DNA of 26,260 bases from an uncultured Succinivibrionaceae bacterium (GCA_900539665.1 UQCV01000030.1:1-26260), one strand, 5' to 3'. Shown: positions 8,901 to 16,884, numbered from the stretch's first letter. Notes: generated by a model from the sequence alone, not told the origin. A program made the numbers and translations.

Positions 8901-9438
8901 TTCCACTGCCCATTGGAAAAATATCGACAATTGAACCGCGGACCGAAAATTCCCCATGTTCAAGTACTTGCTTGGTAAGGGAATAACCAACTTTAACGAG
9001 GTTTTCTTTTAAGGTGTTAAGCTCAATAATGTCGCCTGTTTTTATGACCATACTGCGGGCTTGAACATAGCTTACAGGGGCTAATTTACTAAGAATCGTA
9101 GAGGCTGCGGCAATGGTGATAGCGTGGGCTGACGTTGGTAGTTTAGCTAAAATTTCTAAACGTCTAGAGACGATATCTTGGTAAGGAGAAAATGTATCGT
9201 ATGGTAAAGTTTCCCAATCGGGGAAATACCACACTTGCTCTTCGGGGATTAAGCTTTGGAGTTCGCTTTCGAGATTTAAAGCGCTTTTAGTATCCGGCGT
9301 GATAATTAAAATCGGTTTGGCGGCTTCTTGAAAAAATTCTCTGATATAAAGTGCTAAGTTGGCCCCATGTGGCCCTTTTAGAGCTAATTTTTGCCCGAGA
9401 GTGGGAACTAAAAAATTAAAACCAGGAATTAAAGACAT
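5968..9438 (-). CDS. mfd: transcription-repair coupling factor Mfd
   Basis: 1156 residues (E. coli Mfd is 1148). Mfd displaces RNA polymerase stalled at lesions and recruits UvrA. Visible in order: a UvrB-like N-terminal module (residues 1 to about 330); the RNA-polymerase-interacting domain around 490-560 (SPGEFIVHEQYGIGEF...MYVPITSLHLLSRY); the RecG-like translocase with Walker A GDVGFGKTEVAMRAAF, DEEHRFG box, TATPIPRTL and GRVGRS; and the C-terminal autoinhibitory domain (about 1000-1156). The start has GAGG 7 nt upstream. The 3' end overlaps the secreted-protein gene. No key motif is missing. Confidence 0.98.
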   Translation of the reverse strand: MSLIPGFNFLVPTLGQKLALKGPHGANLALYIREFFQEAAKPILIITPDTKSALNLESELQSLIPEEQVWYFPDWETLPYDTFSPYQDIVSRRLEILAKLPTSAHAITIAAASTILSKLAPVSYVQARSMVIKTGDIIELNTLKENLVKVGYSLTKQVLEHGEFSVRGSIVDIFPMGSGTPFRIDLFDNEVDSLFIIDPETQRSIKKIAQIRMLPAHEFPTDNEAINLFRKRYREVFNPSDLTLHTVYKRISEQVLPAGIEYYLPLFFAPDETATIFDYLPANTIMMETANFTEAVTPFYEDASERSRRWAHNPEHPTLPLKDLFLAPDEAASHLNSFPLVKFYPDSLAAAAPTKAITTTDKPLPPIAYNRSLHNPIAPLLEFVQTHPQRILFAVSGSGRREIVTEMLGQELPVKPINSVDEFLALPAQERGAFITVAPFINGTLDENYIIITESELLGSSYTARAKKSRARVINPDAVIKNLAELSPGEFIVHEQYGIGEFTGLETMKIDGINGEYVTLRYAEDAKMYVPITSLHLLSRYTGAEHPALTRLGTDAWKKARKKAAEKIKDVAAGLLEIYAKRKLRAGFQYKINQTEYARFASGFGYQPTEDQETAIKAVLADMQSTKPMDRLICGDVGFGKTEVAMRAAFVAVDNGKQVAILVPTTLLADQHYENFRERFADTAIEIACLSRFKSAKEQQQILNETASGKIDIIIGTHKLLSTGMKFKDLGLLVVDEEHRFGVSQKEKIKKLRADVDILTMTATPIPRTLNLAMNSVRDLSIIATPPAKRLAVRTFVHEWSDDLIREAVLRELKRGGQCYFLHNDVESINRRADELQALVPEARIGVAHAQLPEKDLARIMHDFYHQRFNLLVCSTIIETGIDVPTANTILIERADKFGLAQLHQLRGRVGRSHHQAYAFLLTPPENSLSSDAKKRLAAISKLEELGSGFILATQDLEIRGAGEILGAEQSGQIQTIGFGLYMEMLEAAVRTLQEGQELTDDALESNDISIEYHIPVLFPENYIYDITGRLTLYKRLASCLSADELNDLKAEIIDRFGPLPPEATNLFAVSAQKLIARRLGIEAITMQAKGGSITFGPHVHVKFDYLTGLITEHPELYRLDGANRIKILKTTESAQERLNFTRALLDGMNQNYEKN

Positions 9439-9494
9439 AAAAACCTCGCCGGAAAAACCGAAGTTGTAAAGAGTGCCCTGCGGGCAAGATATAA

Positions 9495-9523
9495 ATGATA
9501 GTTTGCTATTTTACCACGAATAA
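9495..9523 (-). promoter_or_regulatory. candidate mfd promoter
   Basis: On the minus strand TTATTC (9518-9523), a 17-bp spacer and TATCAT (9495-9500). The leader to the mfd ATG at 9438 would be about 50 nt. Both hexamers deviate from consensus; spacing is ideal. Confidence 0.35.
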
Positions 9524-9708
9524 GGCGTGAGTTTTATTCTAACCTTGGCCCTAATAAAAGTTCATTCTAAACAAACTTTGTTCCATGTAGCTAAAGTCTC
9601 CATAGAACCCAAATCTTAAATAAAGCGCACTTGAAGTTAAATCTCAATTCATAGAGTAGTAATCGTTTTATTAGGTGTTAGAGCGTTGGGGCGTTAGAGG
9701 CGAAAAAT

Positions 9709-9725
9709 TCACCAAAGCTTGGTGA
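9709..9725 (-). terminator. terminator-like hairpin, minus strand
   Basis: Perfect 7-bp stem TCACCAA/TTGGTGA with a 3-nt loop. On the minus strand it is followed by ATTTTT. It stands 12 bp downstream of the stop codon of the small minus-strand frame at 9737-9874. Confidence 0.45.
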
Positions 9726-9736
9726 GAAAAACGAAG

Positions 9737-9874
9737 CTATCGACGCACAACCAAAAGATGATCAATTTCAGCCAAAGGACGACTGCATGGATGGAAAAAA
9801 TCAAAGGTGGCAGCGCCTAAAGCTTGTAACAACGCTGCTTTTAAATGAATAAAAGGGCGATAAATTAATTTCAA
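9737..9874 (-). CDS. possible 45-aa minus-strand ORF or gene remnant
   Basis: A TTG-initiated frame of 45 codons encoding a hydrophobic then basic peptide (includes FIHLKAALLQALGAATFDFF and ends RPLAEIDHLLVVRR). A terminator-like hairpin follows 12 bp after its stop, which is the best evidence that it is or was a gene 3' end. There is no good ribosome site and the upstream side runs into another terminator hairpin, so it may be the stump of a larger lost gene or chance. Family not recognised. Confidence 0.2.
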   Translation of the reverse strand: MKLIYRPFIHLKAALLQALGAATFDFFHPCSRPLAEIDHLLVVRR

Positions 9875-9875
9875 G

Positions 9876-9907
9876 AAAAAAAACAGACCTGCGGGTCGTT
9901 TTTTTTT
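9876..9907. terminator. bidirectional intrinsic terminator
   Basis: GACC/GGTC stem (9886-9889 and 9894-9897) flanked by an A-tract (9876-9883) and a T-tract (9899-9907), which extend the stem apart from one bulged base. T-runs follow the hairpin in both directions. No obvious gene ends into it from the plus side, hinting at an unseen short transcript upstream. Confidence 0.6.
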
Positions 9908-10072
9908 AGTGGGAAAGGTAAAACTGGCTCAGTTGGCTCTATAATATAGCGCTATGATTCAAGTGCTTGGCACTATCTATTTTGGTCATAATTATTATAT
10001 AATACATTTGTTTAGGGGTTAAACAAAGCCTTAAGATTTAGATAGTAAATTACAACGTTTTAGAGGAAAAAA

Positions 10073-10702
10073 ATGATTGGTTCTTTGCGTGGCACGCTAT
10101 TAGAAAAAAATGCTCCTGACGTCTTGATTGAAGTTGGGGGCGTAGGGTATGAAGTTTCCATGCCGATGACCTCATTTTATGAACTTCCAGCTGAAGGGCA
10201 GGAAGTATTTATTTATACATCTTTTATTGTGCGTGAAGATGCACATCTTATCTATGGTTTTACTACTCGTGAAGCGAAACTTTTATTTAGAGAATTACTT
10301 AAAGTAAATGGCGTAGGGCCCAAAATGGCTTTGGCGGTACTTTCTACCTTGACTCCAGCTGAATTTGTAGGGGCGGTGCAAAGAGGTGAAGCCGGTAGCT
10401 TAGTAAAGGTTCCTGGAGTAGGTAAGAAAACAGCAGAACGCATCGTGCTTGATCTTAAAGATAAGAGCACGGCTCTTGGGGCGTTACTTTCCGGTAAGGA
10501 AGAAGGAACTGATTTGGATCTTACTGGGGAATTGGCGGAAACAGTTAGTGCAGCTCGGAGCAATGAAGAAGAGCAGGCCATTGCAGCCTTAGTTGCTCTT
10601 GGTTATAAACCAAACATTGCTGAGAGTTTGATCGACAAGGTTAAAACTCCAGGAAGCACTGTTGAAGCATTGATAAGAGATGCGTTAAAAAGTCAGAAAT
10701 AA
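10073..10702 (+). CDS. ruvA: Holliday junction branch migration protein RuvA
   Basis: 209 residues (E. coli 203). RuvA tetramers hold the four-way DNA junction and load the RuvB helicase. Residues 1-64 form the OB-fold domain (MIGSLRGTLLEKNAPDVLIE). Two helix-hairpin-helix motifs follow: VNGVGPKMAL and VPGVGKKTAERIVLDLKDK. After a linker, the C-terminal RuvB-binding domain is EEQAIAALVALGYKPNIAESL. The start has GAGG upstream. It is followed by ruvB after 149 bp with no terminator seen between, so co-transcription is likely. Confidence 0.98.
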   Translation: MIGSLRGTLLEKNAPDVLIEVGGVGYEVSMPMTSFYELPAEGQEVFIYTSFIVREDAHLIYGFTTREAKLLFRELLKVNGVGPKMALAVLSTLTPAEFVGAVQRGEAGSLVKVPGVGKKTAERIVLDLKDKSTALGALLSGKEEGTDLDLTGELAETVSAARSNEEEQAIAALVALGYKPNIAESLIDKVKTPGSTVEALIRDALKSQK

Positions 10703-10851
10703 GGCATGACTTAAGGCTTGGCTTTAATCGTTAAGGTTAATGGCAAAGATTGATATAGGTTAAAATGTTAGGTTGATTTAGGCAAATATTAGGTCGAAAA
10801 GGTTTAGATTTGGTTGGTAGGTTAAGATTTTGGAGTTGGAGTTATTAACGC

Positions 10852-11868
10852 ATGATTGAAGCAGATAGATTAGTAAGCGGTGCTACTGAAAGCCGGGAAG
10901 AAGTAGCGGTTGACCGGGCTATGCGTCCACGTTTTTTGAAAGATTACGTGGGGCAAAAAGACACGGTTGAGCAGTTGCAAATTGCGATTACGGCTGCGAA
11001 AAAACGTGGTGAGCCACTTGATCATATTTTGATTTTTGGCCCGCCTGGACTTGGTAAAACCACGGTAGCTAATATCATTGCTAACGAAATGGGCGTAAAT
11101 TTACGTTCAACTTCAGGGCCGGTTCTAGAAAAGAAAGCTGATTTAGCGGCGCTATTAACTAAGCTTGAGCCTCATGATGTGCTCTTTATAGATGAAATCC
11201 ATCGTCTCAATCATGTGATTGAAGAATTTTTGTATCCAGCCATGGAAGATTACAAGATTGACATCATGCTAGGTGAAGGGCCATCAGCAAGTTCTATTAA
11301 GCTAGATTTACCTCCATTTACCTTAATCGGGGCCACGACTAAAGCAGGTTCCTTGACTTCGCCTTTGTTTGCTCGCTTTGGGTTAGTTGAACGTTTAAAT
11401 TATTACAACGCAGAAGATTTAACTTCGATTGTAAAACGTAGTGCCTCCATGCTTAATCTAAGTCTTGATGATGACGCCGCCATGGAAATTGCGCGTCGTA
11501 GTCGCGGGACCCCACGTATTGCTAATCGCCTGTTACGTCGCGTTCGCGACTATGCGATGGTTTTTAATAACGATCATGTCTCTGGAGCGGTAGCGCATGA
11601 TGCTATTGCTCGGTTAGGGGTGGATGATTCAGGCCTTGATAGACTAGATACATCTTATCTATTGGCAATTATTGATAAGTTTGATGGTGGTCCGGTTGGG
11701 GTCGATAATATCGCGGCTGCCATAGGTGAAGATCGAGATACCATAGAAGACGTTTTGGAGCCTTACTTGATTCAGCAAGGTTTTGTACAACGCACCCCAA
11801 GAGGGCGCATGGCGACGGATATGGCTTATTCATATTTTTCCCGTTCAATACCGGAAAGTGGTAAATAA
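10852..11868 (+). CDS. ruvB: Holliday junction branch migration ATPase RuvB
   Basis: 338 residues (E. coli 336). Hexameric AAA+ motor that drives branch migration with RuvA. Walker A is FGPPGLGKTT, Walker B is LFIDEIHRL, sensor 1 is GATTKAGSLTSP followed by the arginine-finger region FARFG, and sensor 2 is RGTPRIANRLLRRVRDYA. The C-terminal winged helix follows (GGPVGVDNIAAAIGEDRDTI). The ATG has GGAG about 10 nt upstream. It ends 2 bp before ybgC, tying the recombination genes to the tol-pal genes in one operon, an arrangement different from E. coli. Confidence 0.98.
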   Translation: MIEADRLVSGATESREEVAVDRAMRPRFLKDYVGQKDTVEQLQIAITAAKKRGEPLDHILIFGPPGLGKTTVANIIANEMGVNLRSTSGPVLEKKADLAALLTKLEPHDVLFIDEIHRLNHVIEEFLYPAMEDYKIDIMLGEGPSASSIKLDLPPFTLIGATTKAGSLTSPLFARFGLVERLNYYNAEDLTSIVKRSASMLNLSLDDDAAMEIARRSRGTPRIANRLLRRVRDYAMVFNNDHVSGAVAHDAIARLGVDDSGLDRLDTSYLLAIIDKFDGGPVGVDNIAAAIGEDRDTIEDVLEPYLIQQGFVQRTPRGRMATDMAYSYFSRSIPESGK

Positions 11869-11870
11869 TT

Positions 11871-12275
11871 ATGTCAAAAGAGTTTTGTTTTGCCGTACGA
11901 GTTTATTTTGAAGATACCGATGCTGGCGGAGTGGTGTACAATGCCAGCTATGTTAGGTTTTTAGAGAGAGCTCGTACTGAATATTTAAGAAGTTTTGGGA
12001 TTTCACAACAGGACTTATTAGCTTCGCATATTGGTTTTGTGGTGGCTTCTTTACAAATGGATTTTAGAAAAGCTGCCCGACTCGATGAAGAACTTATTGT
12101 TAAATGTCGGATTGCAGAAGTAAAACGATCTTATGTGATTTTTGACCAAGAAATTACCAACAGTGATGGAAGTATTCAGTATATTAGAGCCTCCGTCAAG
12201 ATTGCGTGTGTAGATCTGAGTGCGATGCGCCCTATACCGTTCCCAGAAAATTTTAAAGAGGTTTTTAAAAAGTGA
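11871..12275 (+). CDS. ybgC: acyl-CoA thioesterase YbgC, Tol-Pal associated
   Basis: 134 residues, the same length as E. coli YbgC. Hot-dog fold 4-hydroxybenzoyl-CoA thioesterase family, with the active-site stretch YFEDTDAGGVVYNASYVRFLERART containing the catalytic Asp. The cytoplasmic enzyme hydrolyses acyl-CoA or acyl-ACP thioesters and is linked to phospholipid metabolism; its role in Tol function is unclear. It starts 2 bp after ruvB and its stop overlaps the tolQ start (GTGA), so translation of the three genes is tightly coupled. Confidence 0.95.
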   Translation: MSKEFCFAVRVYFEDTDAGGVVYNASYVRFLERARTEYLRSFGISQQDLLASHIGFVVASLQMDFRKAARLDEELIVKCRIAEVKRSYVIFDQEITNSDGSIQYIRASVKIACVDLSAMRPIPFPENFKEVFKK

Positions 12276-12970
12276 ACGCCGAAATTTCAATTACCCAATT
12301 GATTCTTGATGCTAGCCCTTTGGTGCAGTTTGTTATGGGGTTTTTGCTCCTCCTTAGTATTGTAAGTTGGACTGTAATTTTTCAACGTGGCAAGTATTTA
12401 AAGAACTGTCGCCAAAACGCTGATCGATTTGAAGATGAATTTTGGAAAAACACAGATTTAAATGAATTTTTCCAAGTATGTAGCCGTAAGCCAAAAGATG
12501 AGATTTCTGCGATGGAACGCATTTTTGTTGCTGGCTTTAGAGAATTTGCGAGTATGCACCGCAAGGGGGTAACTAACAAAGATACTCTCATGGATGGGAC
12601 TTATAGAGCTATGAAAGTTTGCTGTGCTCGCGAATTAGAAGAATTAGAAAACCATTTGCCAACTTTAGCAACCATTGGCTCCATTAGTCCTTATATTGGT
12701 TTGTTTGGGACTGTTTGGGGGATTATGAGTGCCTTTATCGCTCTTTCTGCCGTAAAGAATGCTACTTTGGCGATGGTGGCTCCACCAATTGCAGAAGCGT
12801 TGATTGCAACCGCAATGGGCTTGGTGGCTGCAATTCCAGCGGTGCTTTTTTACAACCGTTATGTAACTAAGGTAGAAAAGTTGGAAAACCAATACCTTAA
12901 TTTCATTGATGAATTTTCCACAATTCTTAACCGTAACACAGCTATTGCTGCTAACCATAAAGAAGTATAA
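12272..12970 (+). CDS. tolQ: Tol-Pal energising protein TolQ
   Basis: 232 residues (E. coli 230), MotA/TolQ/ExbB family. Helix 1 is near residues 15-35 (VMGFLLLLSIVSWTVIFQRGKYL), followed by a large cytoplasmic loop. Helices 2 and 3 are around 135-205 (LATIGSISPYIGLFGTVWGIM, and the ATLAMVAPPIAEALIATAMGLVAAIPAVLFYN stretch in two parts). With TolR it forms a proton channel that powers TolA. The start is GTG within the GTGA overlap with the ybgC stop. A 201-bp gap separates it from tolR, longer than in E. coli. Confidence 0.97.
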   Translation: MNAEISITQLILDASPLVQFVMGFLLLLSIVSWTVIFQRGKYLKNCRQNADRFEDEFWKNTDLNEFFQVCSRKPKDEISAMERIFVAGFREFASMHRKGVTNKDTLMDGTYRAMKVCCARELEELENHLPTLATIGSISPYIGLFGTVWGIMSAFIALSAVKNATLAMVAPPIAEALIATAMGLVAAIPAVLFYNRYVTKVEKLENQYLNFIDEFSTILNRNTAIAANHKEV

Positions 12971-13171
12971 ATCTAGTAGTTGTTAGTTTATGCGGAAAGG
13001 TCTAAGTTTTAGTGTCTCGTTGAGGGACGTTAATTATAAATGGCTTCTGACCAATTGGTGATTATTAGCTAAAGGCGTGATTGGAATTAAGTAGGTAAAG
13101 CTTCAAGCTAAAAATGAATGGTAATGCTTACTTAGTTTTCAGCCTGTAAGTTACAAAGAGGAACAAATTAA

Positions 13172-13603
13172 ATGAATAGGACCAGAGGTAAAAAAAGACC
13201 GATGGCGGAAATCAATGTAGTGCCATATATCGATGTCATGATGGTACTACTAGTAATATTTATTGCTACAGCGCCAGTGGTAATGCAAGGTGTTTCTGTC
13301 GATTTACCTCAAGCTGAATCTAAGGCCATGGATGAAAATCAAAAAGTTCCTTTTATTTGCACGGTAGATAAGGAAGGGCGTTACTTCACAGAATTTTCCG
13401 GAAGCCACCATCAAGTCGCAAATCTTGAGGAACTTACCCAAGAAGTGCAGGCACAATTAGCCCGTGAACCAAAGACTCCGATTGTTGTTCAAGGTGATGC
13501 TAGTGCGCGCTATGACAATGTTATTCAATTGATGAATGCCCTAAAAATGGCTGGCGTTGAAAATGTAGGTCTGGTGACTGAACCTGTAAGTAATAGCAAA
13601 TAA
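13172..13603 (+). CDS. tolR: Tol-Pal energising protein TolR
   Basis: 143 residues (E. coli 142), ExbD/TolR family. The N-terminus is cytoplasmic (KKRPMAEINVVPYIDV), followed by one membrane helix (DVMMVLLVIFIATAPVVMQG). The Asp in PYIDVMMV is the proton-carrying residue known in the family. The periplasmic domain follows, with VDLPQAES and the C-terminal amphipathic segment (YDNVIQLMNALKMAGVENVGLVTE). The ATG has GAGGAA about 9 nt upstream. A 126-bp gap precedes tolA. Confidence 0.97.
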   Translation: MNRTRGKKRPMAEINVVPYIDVMMVLLVIFIATAPVVMQGVSVDLPQAESKAMDENQKVPFICTVDKEGRYFTEFSGSHHQVANLEELTQEVQAQLAREPKTPIVVQGDASARYDNVIQLMNALKMAGVENVGLVTEPVSNSK

Positions 13604-13729
13604 CTGTTCCCTAAAGTCGGTTTTTTCTAAATTGTGTTAGATTCAAAATTCAAGGCTATTTGATTATCTAAAAGTAGATTTATGGTAAGTGTCTTGCCCT
13701 AGCAAGAGACTTTATAAATAGGTTTAAAA

Positions 13730-14695
13730 GTGAAATTTGGTATTTTCCCAGCGGCATGTTTGGCTGTTTTATTACACATAGTCATCATTGTTGCTTTGCT
13801 TCTTAATATTGATTTAAGTAAACCAGAAAAACCTGAAGATTTGAATGCTGGGTTGATGCATGCTAATTGGATCGACCTTAATGCTATGCCTGGGGCCAAA
13901 CCTGGTAAAAAAGCTCAATCAAATAAACGTCTAGAAGCACAAAGAAAAAAACAACAACTTGAAGAAGAGCAGCGTAAGGTTGAGATTGCTAAAGCGCAAG
14001 AAGAACAACGTCAAGCTGAAGCGGAAAATAGACGTAAGATTGAAATTGCCAAAGCGGAAGAAGCCAAAAAACAACAAGCTAAAGCCGAACAAAAAAAGCT
14101 TGAAGCTGAACGTCTTGAAGCAGAGCGCAAAATTGCTGCTGAAAAGAAAATTGCTTTAGAAAAGAAGAAGGCTGAAGAAAAGAAGAAGGCTGAAGAAAAG
14201 AAGAAGGCTGAAGAAAAGAAGAAGGCTGAAGAAAAGAAGAAAGCTGAAGAAAAGAAGAAGGCTGAAGCTGAAAGACAAAAAGTAGCTGAAGCAAAGAAGC
14301 AAGCGGCTGAAAAAGCGGCGGCTGAGGCTCGCCAAAAAGAAGCGTCGGCAGCTGAAGATGAATTATTTAGCGAATTAGGCGATGAAGGCCAAGGCGGAGG
14401 TGGTCCGTCTGGGGCAGGGGATGTGGCTATGAAGGAACGTGTACTGTACGGGACTATGATTAAACAACGTATAGAACAGTTTTGGCATATTGATGCATCC
14501 ATGAAAGGACGCAAAGTCGTAGTATCTTTGCAGGTGGCTACTGATGGTACTATTTTGAGTCCGTCCTGTAAGGGTGATAAGCGAGTATGTAGTGAAGCTT
14601 TGCGGGCAGTTAAGGCGGTAGGCACGCTACCTAATCCTCCTGCTAGCATTTCACCAAATGAAAAAATTAATATTTCGATGACCCCACACCTATAG
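13730..14695 (+). CDS. tolA: Tol-Pal envelope-spanning protein TolA
   Basis: 321 residues, shorter than E. coli TolA (421). Domain I is a single membrane helix (residues about 8-26). Domain II, about residues 60-205, is a long Lys/Glu/Ala helix containing six 6-residue repeats (EKKKAE, residues 144-179). A glycine hinge (GDEGQGGGGPSGAG) leads to domain III, with KERVLYGTMIKQRIEQFW and two cysteines (PSCKGDKRVC) placed as in the family disulfide. The start is GTG, preceded by AGG. TolA spans the periplasm and links the TolQR motor to TolB/Pal at the septum. The gap to tolB is 238 bp. Confidence 0.96.
   Translation: MKFGIFPAACLAVLLHIVIIVALLLNIDLSKPEKPEDLNAGLMHANWIDLNAMPGAKPGKKAQSNKRLEAQRKKQQLEEEQRKVEIAKAQEEQRQAEAENRRKIEIAKAEEAKKQQAKAEQKKLEAERLEAERKIAAEKKIALEKKKAEEKKKAEEKKKAEEKKKAEEKKKAEEKKKAEAERQKVAEAKKQAAEKAAAEARQKEASAAEDELFSELGDEGQGGGGPSGAGDVAMKERVLYGTMIKQRIEQFWHIDASMKGRKVVVSLQVATDGTILSPSCKGDKRVCSEALRAVKAVGTLPNPPASISPNEKINISMTPHL
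14159..14266 (+). repeat. six 18-bp tandem repeats in tolA
   Basis: Six in-frame copies of an 18-bp unit (GAAAAGAAGAAGGCTGAA) encode EKKKAE. Five are identical and the fifth has a single synonymous G-to-A change. The near-identity at DNA level suggests recent slippage expansion, so helix length may vary between strains. Confidence 0.9.
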
Positions 14696-14933
14696 GAATA
14701 GCTGATTTTTCTATAGGACGTGAAAACAATATTATTTTCTGTGATGAATGAGTGATTTTTGGTGCATTTTTGGCTGAATGTTTTAAAATCGAAAGTGCAT
14801 TATTTTAGTTGCTGATAACTTTTGATCGAAACCTCGGTGGAAGACAAATACATATAAAGCATTTCACCTAGCTCTATAGATAAATTGTCAGTGATTAGAG
14901 AATTCCGGTAAAAGTAGCTGGTGGTATTAACTG

Positions 14934-16226
14934 ATGAATTTTTTACGTTTTATTGTACGAACTACGCTTTGTTTAGGCGTTTTAATGTCCGTGGCACATG
15001 CTGATTTAAACCTTGAAATAGTCGGAGGGATTAATAGCGGTCGCAGTATTGCAGTAGTTCCATTTGCAGGTCAAACTGAAAACGGGGCTGATTTAAGCTC
15101 GGTTGTGACCTCTGATCTTTCTCGTTCTGGTACTTTTGCTCCGGAAAGCACTGCGGCTTTTACAAGTAGAGCTTCAAGTGTAGCCGAGGTTCAAAAATCA
15201 TCTTTTAGACCAAATGTTGAAGTGGCTGTTGTCGGGGCTGTTACTAAGTCCACAACTAGAGCAGGTTTTTATAAGGTAAATTATGATTTAGTTTCCTTAA
15301 GTGGAGACCCTAAAGCTCTTCTTAGTTTTAAAGCAGAAGTGCCAAAATCAAAACTAAGACAGTATGCTCACCATATAAGTGACCAAGTTTATGAAAAGCT
15401 CACTGGGGTAAAAGGGGCGTTTAGTACTCGTATTGCTTATGTTCGCACTCGTTTTGGCGCTAAGCATCCGTATGAACTTAATATCGCGGATTATGATGGG
15501 GCTAATGAAATTAAGCTTGTTAAATCAAGTCAGCCAATCATGAGTCCAACTTGGAGTGCTGATGGGAAAAGAATTGCTTACGTAAGTTTTGAAAATCGTA
15601 AAGCTGAAATTTTTGTGCATGATATCTATTCAAAGGCGAGAACTAAGTTAACTTCCTTTAAGGGGCTTAATGGGAACCCTGCCTTTAGTCCTGATGGTAG
15701 CAAAATTGCCATGGTTCTTTCCCGTGATGGTAACCCAGAAATTTACGTTCTGACCTTAGCATCTAAGAAACTTTTGCGCGTAACGACTAACCCGGCCATT
15801 GATACCGAACCTTCATGGAGTGCAGATGGCTCAAGTCTCTATTTTACTTCTGAACGCGCTGGCAGACCTCAAATCTACAAGATCAATTTAGCTAACGGCG
15901 CTTTATCGCGCGTAACTAGCAACCCGGTAAAGAACTTCTCTGCTAAGGCAATGCCAAATGGTAATGGTATCGTCATGGTAAATCAAAATGGTGGATTTAG
16001 AATTGTTCATGCAGATGCTAGCGGTAAGCTCTACCCATTAAGCGTGGGTCCTTTTGACGAAACACCGAGTGTAGCTCCTAATGGTACAATGGTAGTGTAT
16101 AGTTCCCTTTACGGTGGGCGTAAACAATTGGCAATTGTTTCTGCTGATGGTCGTTTTAAAGCGCGTCTCCCTGGTGGCAGTGGGGATGTGTCTTTCCCTA
16201 GTTGGTCACCATATCTAATTAAATAA
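14934..16226 (+). CDS. tolB: periplasmic beta-propeller TolB
   Basis: 430 residues, the same as E. coli TolB. It has a Sec signal peptide ending VAHA, with DLNLEIVGG following; this N-terminal strand is the TolA-box region. An alpha/beta domain covers residues about 24-165. Six WD-like propeller blades follow, visible as repeated SPTWSADGKRIAYVS, NPAFSPDGSKIAMVL, EPSWSADGSSLYFTS, and the last FPSWSPY. TolB binds Pal and is displaced by TolA when Tol is energised. The ATG has only a weak GGTGG-type ribosome site. It is followed by pal after 30 bp. Confidence 0.97.
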   Translation: MNFLRFIVRTTLCLGVLMSVAHADLNLEIVGGINSGRSIAVVPFAGQTENGADLSSVVTSDLSRSGTFAPESTAAFTSRASSVAEVQKSSFRPNVEVAVVGAVTKSTTRAGFYKVNYDLVSLSGDPKALLSFKAEVPKSKLRQYAHHISDQVYEKLTGVKGAFSTRIAYVRTRFGAKHPYELNIADYDGANEIKLVKSSQPIMSPTWSADGKRIAYVSFENRKAEIFVHDIYSKARTKLTSFKGLNGNPAFSPDGSKIAMVLSRDGNPEIYVLTLASKKLLRVTTNPAIDTEPSWSADGSSLYFTSERAGRPQIYKINLANGALSRVTSNPVKNFSAKAMPNGNGIVMVNQNGGFRIVHADASGKLYPLSVGPFDETPSVAPNGTMVVYSSLYGGRKQLAIVSADGRFKARLPGGSGDVSFPSWSPYLIK

Positions 16227-16256
16227 GAATTCTTCAATTTGTAAGGCGGTAATATT

Positions 16257-16811
16257 ATGTTTAAAAAATTTTTACTTTCAGCATTTTTCGGGGCAACTTT
16301 AGTTTTAACTGGCTGTTCAACCAGTAATGATGGAGCTGCAGATTCAGCATTAGTGGAAGATCCAACTTCTGATAGCTCAATTTCAGGAATGGAAGATGGT
16401 GCGGTTATTGTAGGGGATAACTATCAGTCTGGTAATGATGGTTTAAACCTTACTGCCGAACAAAGAGCTAAGCTTGAAGCTTTAAAACAGGATTCTGTAA
16501 TTCATTTCGGCTTCGATAGCGATGCTATTCCTAATAACTATGTATCTATGTTACAAGCACACGCTCAGTTCTTGCGTGATACTCCAAAGGTGACTGTAAT
16601 TATAGAAGGTCATACCGACGAACGTGGGACCCCTGAATATAACGTAGCTTTAGGTGAACGTCGTGCCCGCTCTGTGGCTACTTACTTAATGAATTTGGGT
16701 GTTAGTGCAAGCCAGCTTTCAATTGTAAGCTACGGTAAGGAAAAGCCACTTGTAAATGGTCACGATGAAAGCGCTTATTCTAGAAACCGTCGTGCTGTAA
16801 TTGCTTACTAA
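16257..16811 (+). CDS. pal: peptidoglycan-associated lipoprotein Pal
   Basis: 184 residues (E. coli 173). The lipoprotein signal peptide ends at the lipobox LTGC with the lipidated Cys at residue 20. Ser follows at +2, so it should reach the outer membrane. A Ser/Asp-rich linker precedes the OmpA-like peptidoglycan-binding domain (VIHFGFDSDAIPNNY, then VIIEGHTDERGTPEYNVALGERRA), whose Asp and Arg bind meso-diaminopimelate in the family. It anchors the outer membrane to peptidoglycan and partners TolB. A strong terminator follows. Confidence 0.98.
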   Translation: MFKKFLLSAFFGATLVLTGCSTSNDGAADSALVEDPTSDSSISGMEDGAVIVGDNYQSGNDGLNLTAEQRAKLEALKQDSVIHFGFDSDAIPNNYVSMLQAHAQFLRDTPKVTVIIEGHTDERGTPEYNVALGERRARSVATYLMNLGVSASQLSIVSYGKEKPLVNGHDESAYSRNRRAVIAY

Positions 16812-16884
16812 TTCTAAATATTTGGTTTTAAAACAAAGCTCTGTTTTTTAGAATTTAAAACCGCTTTTAGATGTAAATGTTTTT

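Larger units (their letters stand above)
9439..10072. other. structured mfd-ruvA intergenic region
   Basis: This 634-bp gap between divergent mfd and ruvA contains two terminator-like hairpins (9709-9725 on the minus strand and 9876-9907 in both directions) and a 45-codon minus-strand frame between them. A palindrome AGTGC-TTG-GCACT lies near 9962-9974. A TATAAT at 9998-10003 may be the ruvA -10, but no good -35 stands 17 bp upstream. I see no LexA-type CTGT-N8-ACAG box, although E. coli ruvAB is SOS-controlled. The rest is AT-rich without a recognisable gene. Confidence 0.4.

Noticed and set aside
9439..10072. LexA (SOS) box for ruvAB or mfd
   Set aside because: I looked for CTGT-N8-ACAG and close variants and found none. 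This genus could use another motif, so SOS control is left open and not annotated.
14159..14266. CRISPR-like direct repeats
   Set aside because: The 18-bp units are contiguous without spacers and in frame within TolA domain II.
14011..14649. 212-codon open frame on the minus strand opposite tolA
   Set aside because: It is a composition effect: Lys/Glu/Ala codons of the TolA helix read backwards as Ser/Phe-rich sequence with no stops. tolA is unmistakable on the plus strand.
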